Shown here piece by piece: positions 53,593-64,000 of a stretch of 64,000 nt of DNA. Within the stretch, counting starts at the first letter, position 1; the number at the start of each line of letters is the position of its first letter. The notes beneath the pieces were generated by a model. It searched no databases, had not been told where the DNA came from, and saw only the letters and a list, made by a program, of their open reading frames with translations. A program made the translations under genes and the position numbers. The stretch covers positions 1,415,928 through 1,479,927 of the forward strand of contig JAQFVV010006232.1 of the NCBI GenBank assembly GCA_028023455.1, given 5' to 3'. Origin of the DNA: Epiperipatus broadwayi (taxonomy: Eukaryota > Onychophora > Udeonychophora > Euonychophora > Peripatidae).

Positions 53593-56150
53593 TTATTTTC
53601 ATATTATTTTATAAATTCAAAATTATCATGCATACAGCTTAAAATTATATTTTTGTTAGCAGGTTAGTTGGATTCATCATAAACTCTATAAAAAATTAGT
53701 ATATAATAACACATAAGCCATCATTTGAAAACTTTGTAGAATGAAGACATTAGTATCTCTTATTTTTCCTAATAGCCCTTCAAAATGTATTTTCATACAG
53801 GGTTTTGCCATGAATATGTAACCTAATAACAAGTAGTTAGTATTTATCAATGATTAATACAATTTGAATATTATAATAAAGAACTTCAGTATAGTTTGTA
53901 ATTTATTAAAAAGTACTACTAAAATAGTCACTACATACAAAATAAAATAATAATGAAATGTGAACGAAATACTAAATTCATTTTAGAGTTAAGCTTGAGG
54001 TACATAAGTTAGTAGTTTAAAGTCAGTGCATTGTGGTATTATTTATCCTATCTTTATAGGTTTTGAGAGCTCATATTGCTTCATTCTTCTATGACCATAA
54101 ATTTAATAATAGCTTCATCAACTGCCACCTATCCTTGCATTTGATATGCAGTATTAAAATTTATATTGCAGTAGTCTGTAATCAGCCTAAGTTTATGTCA
54201 AAATCTTTACTTTCAGCATTTATAGATTTTTGTTAATTAAAATGCAGATAAGACATTGTAGAAAAATCTAAATTGGTCATAATATTTGCAAAATATATTT
54301 ATCTTTATCTCATATCACACAATTCAAATACCATACCCAAACCCACACCATATCAAAAAATGCAGATAATTCACGATATAAATTTACACAATTACAAGTT
54401 ACTTTTTTGTCAAATGTAAATTCAAATAATAATTTAAAATTATCAATTTTGTCAATAAAATAATAAGTAAAAAAATATATAAAAATAAAATAATAAGTAA
54501 ATATATATATATATAAATAATTACTTACCATACATCAGTCAAAAATTGTATTTTTTCCAATGTAATTTTTAACAGTGAATATTTTTCCATTAACTAGCAA
54601 AAAAATGAGAAAAAGAGAAAAAAATCAATTTACTTCATCACAAAAATTATCATAAAATTGTCAATTTTTATGATAAAAAAATAGGACATACATTTTCTGA
54701 AATGTAAGAAAAAAATGAATCGGAAGATGTAAAATATGCATGTATAGATTGTGTAGTTTTCCTGAAATTCTAAACTAAAACCAGATATTGCAAATTTAAA
54801 ATTCTATAGCACTGTGTTCGCGTGTAATAACAAACTAGTTAAATTATTTTGATAGGAGTTTTTACACACTACATATTTCAGATGAGCAGTTTTAAATACA
54901 AGGCCTGGATATTTTGGACATTCATCATTCATTACTAAACAATACACTCTATAGATTAAATTCAAATATTTTATGAACGTTTTTTTTTGAATTTGCAAAA
55001 TTAAAGAAGATAATCATCAAGGTAGAGATCTTGATTTTGACTCTGAACAATTCAAATTAAAAATTCTCTCATTAAAATTATATATTGAATTTAGTGAAAA
55101 GATAACCAGTATTTGGTTTTTTTTTCAAGCTGCCTATAAAACCATGTCTGAATCAATGCATGTGATACTTTTTTTCATAATTTAATCCCTAATGGAACAA
55201 TGTGTTAATATTAAATTTTGTTTTGAATTGTGAAAAACTATTATTGAAATATTTAAATGATTCAAATTTTGTATGTCAGTGAAGCTATCAATTGCAAAAA
55301 TGACTATAAATGGTTTGCAAGATTTCATGATGGCAGGGATGGCATTGAAGTTTGTCACATTTCACACTGTAATTTATAATCCAGATATGGCAGAACATTA
55401 AATTTTTTGTAGTGAATAGTAAAACAATTTTCTATGTAACACATGCATTTATTAAAAAAAAAACCCACCTATACACTAAGACACACTTTATATTATATCT
55501 AGATTGCCGATTTATAAAATTACATATAAACTGTTTTGAAGATTATTGCTATAAAAACGGAATCAAAATTTAACATCAGTTTTTATTTCAAATGCTTTAT
55601 AATTTACCATAAATATAATAGACTTAAAATATATATATATTATGATTGTCTAAGGGTTGTTGGTTTTTAGTGATATATATATAATTCAAATATATTTGTT
55701 TGAATTATTATTATATGATTTAAAAATACAGACATTTAATGGTTGTAGTTATATATGTGTGTGCGTGCGCGCGTGTGTGTGCTATGATTATATGACTATA
55801 TTAAAGCTATTGTCATATATCATTTTGTTGTTAGATAAAGATATTTTATTATATCTAGGATTTATTTTTATATATATACAAATGACATTTATACAAAACT
55901 ATAAATGTAAATAAAAATGCAATTGGATAATATATAAAATAACAAATGGTAAAAATGATATACAGAAAGTAGATAGTTGTCTACGTAGTACTCATCACAC
56001 AGAGGTTCTAAATTAATAAATTTAAACACTTAATATTTTTATCAAATTACTTAACTTATAGTTAACTAAAAATTAGTATTTTTTTTTTGCATCCTAAAAC
56101 TTAATATTACTTTATTAAAAGATCATTTTATTATAATTATTGTTATTGTT
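53593..56150. other. AT-rich DNA without a recognised gene
   Basis: Open frames at 54310-54531, 54804-54998 and 55657-55914 show no family motif. A TG/CG alternating run at 55757-55782 is listed separately. Confidence 0.5.
55757..55782. repeat. Alternating purine-pyrimidine run (TG/CG)
   Basis: TGTGTGTGCGTGCGCGCG followed by TGTGTGTG. Such runs can adopt Z-DNA; no functional context is visible. Confidence 0.85.
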
Positions 56151-56399
56151 GTTATCATCATTAACAATTTAATAAAGTAGACTGTTCTAAATGCTTTAAT
56201 CAATTTTATATCCAAGAAAATCAATACAAATATTATCCTATCATAAAAAAACTATTAATGAAAAATGCAATCTATAAGCTTAATGCCAATAACTATATTA
56301 TATATTTTCATCTTACTTCTAAACCCTTTTACATTTTAAAAATCCTCTTTATTCAATACAATTTTTAATCATTTTATATGATAAAGTGATAATATAACA

Positions 56400-58890
56400 T
56401 AAAACTAAATAAATACCATCTCACATTCAACCCAACAATCTCATCAATTATACCTTAGATCTAATCTAAATCATCTAAACCACCCGTTACAACAAATAAA
56501 AACCCACAAATGAGTAATCAAAAGATTCCATTCAAATATCAACAAATTTAGAAAATATTCAACTTACCCCTAATACAAACAATAGAATAAATATCTCGTC
56601 AACAAACTATTGATACAACGAAACCAATCATTACCTCTCCACCTTTACTCAACCACAGAAGATTATAATGACAATTTCCTTTGCCCAACAATTCAATTAA
56701 AACTATATCTAAATAAACAAAATTACCAACAAAATATACACGAAATTTTTAAATAAACATTTTCCACCAGATACAAAACCATACTGTTCATACCGTTTGT
56801 CAACATAAATTTAAAAATAAAAGAAGAAATAAATTATAAAACTGATAAATTTCATTCTAAAACAATCAAAGATTTTAGCTCAGAACAATCCATTCTACAT
56901 CACTATCACTACCAATTACCTCAATATCAATATTAAAATCCCACTCTCCAAATATCGTACAAAATTCTGAGACATCTCTGAAAATATTAACGATAATCTC
57001 ACAATTATATTTAATCTCACAAATTAGAATAGAAAAGAATCAAACACGAGAAAATGTCTCTTTTAATATAAACAATATTACGATGATATGTTCCTAGAAA
57101 TAAACAATGAGTTCAACAAAACGATACCCAACTCTCTATATAAATCGTTTGCAAACTATTACAGCGATAAGTCTTTAATCTTAGCCATAACAAATCATCA
57201 ATTCTTTATATAATTCCCTGTAGAACAACTCTACAGTCTAATCAATCAAAACAATTAGCAGACATTCACATGATCCTTAATCATCCCAATGACCGCTATG
57301 TATTAGAGTTTAAACTGGCAACCGAATGAATTTTAAAAATAACTACAAATCTTTAGGAAATTATATACTATGCTCCATAGATATGAACCATCCAGTTACA
57401 CTATCTGGCAGAATTCAAAACTGCCTTGCCCACTTAAATGAACAAGAAATACAAGACATCCTTATTAATTATGGTTCAGTTAGCAAATTTAAACACCTAT
57501 TAAATCCTCACTTCGAAGATCAAATCCTGTCCAATACAGTTACCTTCACACTTACATTAAAGAAAAACATTATACCCACTGACATACCCACTATTATTAC
57601 AGCAAGAGGCTCTCCTATGGTTTTGACATTCAGAGGAGTACAACCACAATGTTTCTTCTGCCTTCAAAGACACACCTCATTAAAGACTGTGCACAAGAAT
57701 ATGCACACACTGTGGTATTAAAATGAATAAATTTCACAAATGTCCTGGTAGACCTATTAAAAGTCCTTAAATAGACAATCATCACATAGGACTAATTCAA
57801 ACAGCAACCTCACAAACCCAGATATTCAGATTCAAATAAATCCTCCAACAAAACCTTCCACATCCAAAACTATATTTCAAAATGAAAATATTCAAGAAAG
57901 AACAAACGTCAACCTTTACACTAATAGTAGTAAATCAGAGAACCAAACAACAACAAATACTGCTCCTAAACCAATCACGCAAACTAATAATACTCAGATC
58001 AAACATTCGAAACAACTTATACTAATCCCCAAGAAATAATATTAGGTCAAACTCTTCTACAAAAGAAGATAATATGACCAAACCATCTAACGAAACAAGA
58101 TAAACCCAGGCGATGAAGAAAATACACTCAAAAAATGTCAAAACAATTCTTCCAATATAACTCCTAACCAGCTTAAAACAACTGATAACAACCCTAAACA
58201 GAGTGAACCACAAACTATCTCAATTCTTCAACTCCTCAAGAACTAACCTACCAGACGAAAAGATCCATCAAACACCCAACCCGAAATCACAATCAAAGAT
58301 TCACAACTGTTACAGCAAACAGAGAATGTCTCAAGTCTAAAATTCGAACAAAAATCTTATGACAATAAAATAACACTACTATCAAAAGAACAGGAAAAGG
58401 AAAACAACACTAATCAACTTCAAAATCCTCAAAAAATTGACACAACAAATACCCAAAATACAATTAAGAAAATTAAAAGAAAATCAATTCGCTCAGATAA
58501 ATCAACTCTGATGAAACTCCACCAGTACTTTCTCACCACCCCCTCTAACAAACAAATCTCCGAAAATCCAACTCAAACTTCACAAATCCATAGAAAAAGG
58601 GAAAACCATGGACTTACAACCTTAGATACCATTGATTCTCCCGAGATTCTCAGACAGATACTCTACTCCATCAGACACCGAAGACTTCATGATATTCCTC
58701 AACCAACAAATATATCACCAAGCCATCTACAATTCAATCACAATCTCTCTGCCTAACAACATCAGACCTCATTAATATGAGATTCCACATTCACTTGGAT
58801 CACTTTGCTAGGGGTTTGGATTAATCTATCATGTTCTGCAAAATAGCGAAACATTGGCAAAAAGAAAATAGTATTAAAAAAAAAAAAAAA
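56400..58890 (+). pseudogene. ORF1 relic of a second L1/Tx1-like family; ORF2 missing
   Basis: This block is conspicuously A/C-rich on the plus strand, like the sense strand of copy A. The best open part (57326-57721) reads NHPVTLSGRIQNCLAHLNEQ, VTFTLTLKKN and FRGVQPQCFFCLQRH. With one frame change the knuckle continues LIKDCAQE and a second Cys/His cluster (CTHCGIKMNKFHKC) follows near 57700, similar in position to the CCHC of copy A ORF1. Downstream is low-complexity Asn/Gln/Thr-rich sequence, and near the end FLNQQIYHQAIYN. A run of 15 A's sits at 58876-58890. No endonuclease or RT follows, so ORF2 is missing. Confidence 0.6.
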
Positions 58891-59229
58891 CTAATAACAT
58901 TCATCAACTTCTCAGTTTCTCATATTCTACACAAACCCTTCATTATACCTAACCACATAAGTGTATAACAACTACTAACTAACATATTCTAGCCATATGT
59001 TAATCAGAACTTTTATAATATTTTGTACAAGTTATTCATTAACTTATCCATATCAAAATCCTTTTATTACTAAAAAATTTTTTTAAAAAAAATATTATAT
59101 TTTTTATCTAATAGTAAAAATGTATCATATTATGATCACTGTCTTTATTTTTGTTTATCATTATTAGTACTATCTAAGAAATCTGGCATCTTAATAGATT
59201 TATCCTTTATTATCTAATATTTATTTATT
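58891..59229. other. AT-rich DNA without a recognised gene
   Basis: Nothing could be supported here. Confidence 0.5.
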
Positions 59230-59895
59230 AAAACGGGCAAACTCACTATATATATTGCCACACACAGCAAGCTAGAGTAATCAATGGATGCCAGAAGGCT
59301 TGTGCATAAAATCCCCATCTAGTGCTTACTCATCCAATATCCCCAGACTAGTTTCTGGCTTATGACCTTCATCAGTAAGCTGCATATAGATCTTAGGATC
59401 TAATGCAACCCTCCAGCAACCACCTTTTATCTCCATTTAACTACAAAACTATGAGTCTTAAACTGAAAACACCATAATGTTTTCAATCCGAGTCCATTAG
59501 CTTATATAGTCATCTGGATCTGAACCCAGTTTAGTACTCATACATTTTGGTGTCTTTGGCTCTTTTACAACCATATCCACCACTATCCTATTAGGCAGGA
59601 TTGGTTTTATGCCAATAAACATCACATGATCACCTCTTCTGCTTGTGTATAAGTTATTAAAACAGGCAAAACTCACTATATATATATATATTGCCACACA
59701 CAGCAAGCTAAAATAATCAATGGATGCCAGAAGGCTTGTGCATAAAATCCCCATTTAGTGCCCACTCAACCAATATCCCCAGACTAGTTTCTGGCTTATG
59801 GCCTTCATCAGTGAGGAGCCTTGGATCTGAGAGCACTGCATCTAGATCTTAGGATCTAATGCAACCTTTCAGCAACCATCTTTTATCTCCATCTA
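59230..59895 (+). repeat. Direct-repeat pair flanking a 215-bp core; same family as the 3.7-kb palindrome
   Basis: Units at 59230-59440 and 59655-59895 share GCCACACACAGCAAGCTA, GCCAGAAGGCTTGTGCATAA, CCCCAGACTAGTTTCTGGCT and GATCTTAGGATCTAATGCAA. The first lacks a 30-bp block (GGATCTGAGAGCACTGCA) that the second and the 3.7-kb copy have. The core between them holds CTGGATCTGAACCCAG, whose reverse strand resembles a B box. The arrangement unit-core-unit parallels the H-X-H layout at 45 and 49 kb. The 85-codon minus-strand frame over it is not a gene. Confidence 0.75.
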
Positions 59896-60344
59896 ACTTA
59901 CCATATTTAAAAAAATTTCAGCATAATACAAATTTTATACATTATTTAAACCTAGATAATATCCCAACATCTAACAACTACATCTTACCACTAGTAATAT
60001 AACATCTCATCAATGGAAATGTCGTACTATATGACAATCATATTTTTGTTTCACATTTATCATTGTAGATATATAAAATTGCTGGCATCTAATAATAGCT
60101 AAATACACTTATCTCAATGATATTGGCTGAATAACCCGATTATGTATAGCTATTTAAAAGAAAAATAGTAAGTCGGTATATAACATGAAAATGTTTCAGG
60201 TTTCACTCAGTAGTCGTTAAACTCCAAGTTATGATAAAACAAAATATTTACTAAGGAATATGCTATAAAATTCTTGCTTTTTAAAATATATATATATTAA
60301 TAAGTAGTTAATTGCTTGGGAGTTCGTAAGAAGTTTGAACATTG
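59896..60344. other. AT-rich DNA without a recognised gene
   Basis: No supported feature in this stretch. Confidence 0.5.
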
Positions 60345-60421
60345 GAATGACAGAACTGAAATCGCGATCGGCGAATATTGAGCTCTGGAGTAGCCACTCC
60401 ACCACTGCACTAACTTTCACA
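60345..60421 (-). repeat. Possible tRNA-like SINE head
   Basis: On the minus strand GTGCAGTGGTGGAGTGGCTA resembles an A box and GATCGCGATTTCAGTTCTG a B box about 40 bases later. It stands out by its higher GC and CG dinucleotides. Box spacing suits a tRNA, but I cannot fold a convincing cloverleaf, and no body or tail family was matched, so this is tentative. Confidence 0.35.
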
Positions 60422-62552
60422 ACACATTATTTTTAATTTGTGGTAATGACAGTTTATAGAGTGTACATTGTATAGTATATATTGTATAGATGCAACTGCA
60501 AAAAAATATTATATATAATTGTAAAAATTTCTTTCATTACTTTTAACTTGTAATTTCAAGTGAAGTATAGAAATATAGAAAAAAAATCACTATGAACAAA
60601 ACAAAACGTTTAATAAACTGGTAACTATTGATCGAATATGAAATGTATATACGAGTGTGTGAGCGCACGAATCTGTTGAGAAACTAGTGGACTAGAAACG
60701 TATATATGAATGTGTGTGTATATGAATTTGTTAAGAAATTGTTTATGTATATTTAAATGATTTAATAACAGAATCTTTTCTGTAAGTTAGGTCAAAATAA
60801 AACTCATCCTATACAACGTTTTATATACTGACTGACAAAAAAAAAAGCAAAAGCACTTAATTTACCATTCCAGTTAAAGAGTTGAAACTAATTAACATTT
60901 CTTAAGCCACTTACAAATCAGTTAAGCTATTTCTATCATACTCATTATTAACTAAATAGCGATTTTTTTCCCCTAACAATGTAATTAACGCTAATTGTCA
61001 AAATCAGTAGTAATTTAAACTTTCATTTCTTTTTTACTTACCTTATATATATATAATGGTCTATATGGCTTTAAGCATTGAAAAAATAATAAACATGCTA
61101 AGGTTCCTAAAATACAAGTTGATAAAACAGATCTTTTCAATTGCACCAAATCCGCAAGCTGTTTAAAGGATAACCACTATTACTTTATATTTCTTGATAT
61201 ACATTTCATAAAAAATAGTTTACATTTTATTTTGTAAGCACACATTTATTCAAAATATTCACCTTTTAACAAATGATTTTTAATAATTCTTTAATTTGTT
61301 AAAGTATATTCATTTTAATTTAACTTTATAGTTTGAAAATAATGATAGTAAAATATATCTTTATCGTTTTTTTATATATGTGAATGATTATCTCTATATT
61401 TTAACCATTAAACTCTTTTTATTCAAATGTTATGATTTTATGCTTAACATCTGTTTGCAGAGTAAAGGCTGTATGGTTAAGAAGAATGAAGATTATTATG
61501 CACTTACAAGAGAAACATTATATTGCCTTTACATTTCAATCGACTACAACGCAATAATTAAAGTATAATAATTTTTCACCTAGTAAAAATTGTCATTTAC
61601 GTATTTATTTAAAAATTATTCTTGTAAATAATTGTAATTGTAAAATTATTTATAAATTTATTTAAAACTCCAAGCACTGAGCACAATTAGTTATCAACAC
61701 TATTGGCATTAATGTTGGTTTGGCTTTAAATTACTTTCTTGCAGTTATCTTAATGTTTGTTTGCCAATATTACATTCAGTTGGTGATGAAAACAGCAACT
61801 AAAATAATATTGATTTATTATTTTTTTTAAAAAATCACATGATGATAGTATTAAAAAGATAGAATTTCATACAAATAAGTTGTTGCCTTACCCATAACAT
61901 CATTATGGTAGTTTCTTGTACTTTCTTCCTGAGAGCACTTGTGAAAGATCTCAAGCATGTTCATTTTTTATTAGTTTTAAAAATAAAAATGTATATTTGC
62001 TATAGTTTGTTCCAATATTTATGATTATTTTTGCAGAATGTGTATAATATTTATTAATTTGAAAAAATAATGTGATTAAATTCAGATTTTTAAAAAATAT
62101 ATATTTACTTTTAGAAAAAGATATATCAACAAAAGTCAATAAATATATGACCACAACTTGTTAATAGGTTGAAAAAGAATTCTTTTATATTGTCAGAAGC
62201 AGATTAATTTTTATCTTTTTTTTTTAAAGTTATAAATATTTTAAATGTTAAATAGAATTTCATTAACTTTAAGAAGTCTGAATAATAATAATTCTTAAGA
62301 TTTTACAACCAAATTAAAATAGTTCTCTTTTTATTTATTTATTTTAATATTCTTATAAGCAATGTGGTTACTGTCCAATAACAATAAAATAATTGTTTCT
62401 ATTATAAATCTTACTATATATTTCTTTTTATTTTTGTACTGCAAAATTAATATAGTTATATTTATAAAGATAATTTACATTTGTAAACATATATTTCTAA
62501 TAAATAATGCAAACTTTCTGAAAATAATAATAATAACAACAACAACAACAGC

Positions 62553-62612
<60 letters not shown>

Positions 62613-64000
62613 AATTTACTTCAAGCTGCCACTAACTAAAACTGACAATAATTACTAACTATTTGAGGATTAAAGGTGATTTGAATATTAGTTTGAATTG
62701 TAACAAAATTATTATAATATAACTCTAACTATTGTATGATACTTTTGTATTTGAGAAAGCTATTTATCACAACATTATTCAAAGATACATTAAACTATCT
62801 AGTATAAATTGTATGGATCTTTAATTAACTATAATTCTCCTTAACAACTGGATCTTAAAACTACATCTCCAGATCTAAATTTAGAATTTTATTTACTTGA
62901 GACTTGATGGCTGACCACGGACAAGCTGGCATAATCTATAAAATTGTTAATCATTATATAGTGAATATGGGCCATTTAATAAGATGGTAATGAATCTAAT
63001 CAGCTTCATAATATAATTGGCTGGAGCTCAGATATCCTCATGCTCTGAGTACAGAAATGTTCTATAAGATAATGCTTTGCAATGAAGGTGAGTAATATGA
63101 ACTTTAAGTTTTTTCTTCATTAACTCAAATATCAAATTGAATCAATAGCAATGAAACTTTTAGTGGAATAAATAAAATACCTGTTATAGCATTAGAGAAT
63201 AGGTTCCATTGTTATACTGGCTAGCACATTTATTATTAATTTAACTATTAATAGAGGTAACAAACTCTGGATTATATTTCAGAATTAACAAAGCAAAGTG
63301 GAAGTGATGTAGAAGGTAAATGGGATTTTATTGTATCTTATACATCATGAATTACCCCAGAACAAAACATTAAAATATTCTATAAATGTTTCAGAAGATC
63401 TTGCATACATCATCAGGAAAAATAGGTGGTCTAATATTTATTATCTATTTACTACCTTGGATTTCTGTGTGTGTGACAAATAGCAATGGCACAAATAGAT
63501 TAAATTATAAAATTAACATTTATTTATGACTCAATATACATTGAAATAGTAATTGGTTGGTTAACAATATTCATAAATTAAATAAATGATAAATAACATA
63601 AAATATCATCATATATAATTATTCTACATAAATAATGTACACTAATTAAATAAATAAATAAAAACTAAAACATCATCACATGTACTTAGTTCTGTATGAT
63701 GGATATGTGCACTAATTTCAGATATGATCAAAGAGTTTACTTGAAATGTATTGATTTAGGTCTTATAGGAACAAGAATAGATTCATATACCTAGTCAATG
63801 GCAACCCCAATACATCAAAACCAGAACAATGCACCTATACTTCAAAATTATAATAATACTGACAACAATTATTACTAACAAACCTATAAAATTGACTATG
63901 ATAAGATATGAAATCAAAGATCAAATTTGAACACCAACTCAGCTAGAATATCATGTAATTGATTTATAATAAATTATGACAGTAATTCACTTCAATGCCC
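60422..64000. other. AT-rich DNA without a recognised gene, to the end of the window
   Basis: Open frames at 61380-61568, 61951-62154 and 62362-62658 show no family motif, the last being mostly microsatellite. An AAT/AAC microsatellite is listed at 62522-62615. No host exon, RNA gene or recognisable repeat was found in the last kilobase. Confidence 0.5.
62522..62615. repeat. Interrupted (AAT)n/(AAC)n microsatellite
   Basis: AAT units, five AAC units, one AGC, then AAT units with one AAA interruption. Unlike the arrays at 6.6-18 kb it is imperfect and has no retrotransposon end beside it. Confidence 0.95.

Overview
This window looks like intergenic, very AT-rich DNA (G+C roughly a quarter or less by eye) from an invertebrate animal. 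I found no host protein-coding gene, rRNA gene or convincing functional tRNA gene. What can be recognised is a dense set of transposable-element relics: L1/Tx1-like, CR1/Rex-like and RTE-like non-LTR retrotransposons, a Penelope-like fragment, a Ty3/Gypsy-like relic, a ZMYM1-type hAT transposase relic, hAT and Tc1/mariner-like non-autonomous DNA elements, tRNA-derived SINEs and many fold-back repeats. This mix suits a metazoan; the phylum cannot be fixed from the sequence alone.

Region 1 (1-6.6 kb): a Penelope-like GIY-YIG fragment, two small palindromic repeats and otherwise featureless AT-rich DNA. Region 2 (6.6-18.1 kb) is the most striking part. Five divergent copies (A-E) of an L1/Tx1-type retrotransposon all lie on the minus strand, head to tail, each with its 3' end against a long perfect (TTA)n array and its 5' end against another. 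Copy A is near full length (ORF1 with a CCHC knuckle; ORF2 with AP-endonuclease, YMDD reverse transcriptase and a C-terminal zinc finger). Copy B carries a 5' inversion of the kind made by twin priming. C, D and E are short 3' ends. The simplest reading is a lineage that inserts repeatedly, in one orientation, into TTA microsatellites.

Region 3 (18.1-28.1 kb): a CR1/Rex-like element on the minus strand split by a TA-flanked MITE inside its RT motif, a decayed Ty3/Gypsy gag-pol, a 399-bp hAT MITE with a perfect 8-bp target duplication, and an RTE-type RT fragment with one in-frame TGA. Region 4 (28-44 kb): mostly featureless AT-rich DNA with an RTE-like C-terminal relic, a hAT transposase relic hosting a second MITE copy, a fold-back element with about 128-bp arms, and a tRNA-derived SINE with an inverted extra tail.

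Region 5 (44-54 kb): two large palindromes built on the same H-X-H plan (a tRNA-like H unit on both sides of a shared core X, then the whole mirrored), a second TTA array joined to an RT fragment, the third MITE copy and a head-to-head SINE pair. Region 6 (54-64 kb): an ORF1-only relic of another L1/Tx1-like family on the plus strand, a direct-repeat pair related to the 3.7-kb palindrome, a weak SINE head, and AT-rich DNA in which I recognise nothing.

The genes here do not form a cellular pathway. Their relations are those of nested and clustered mobile DNA: microsatellites acting as insertion sites, MITEs interrupting older elements, and SINEs repeatedly arranged as inverted pairs.
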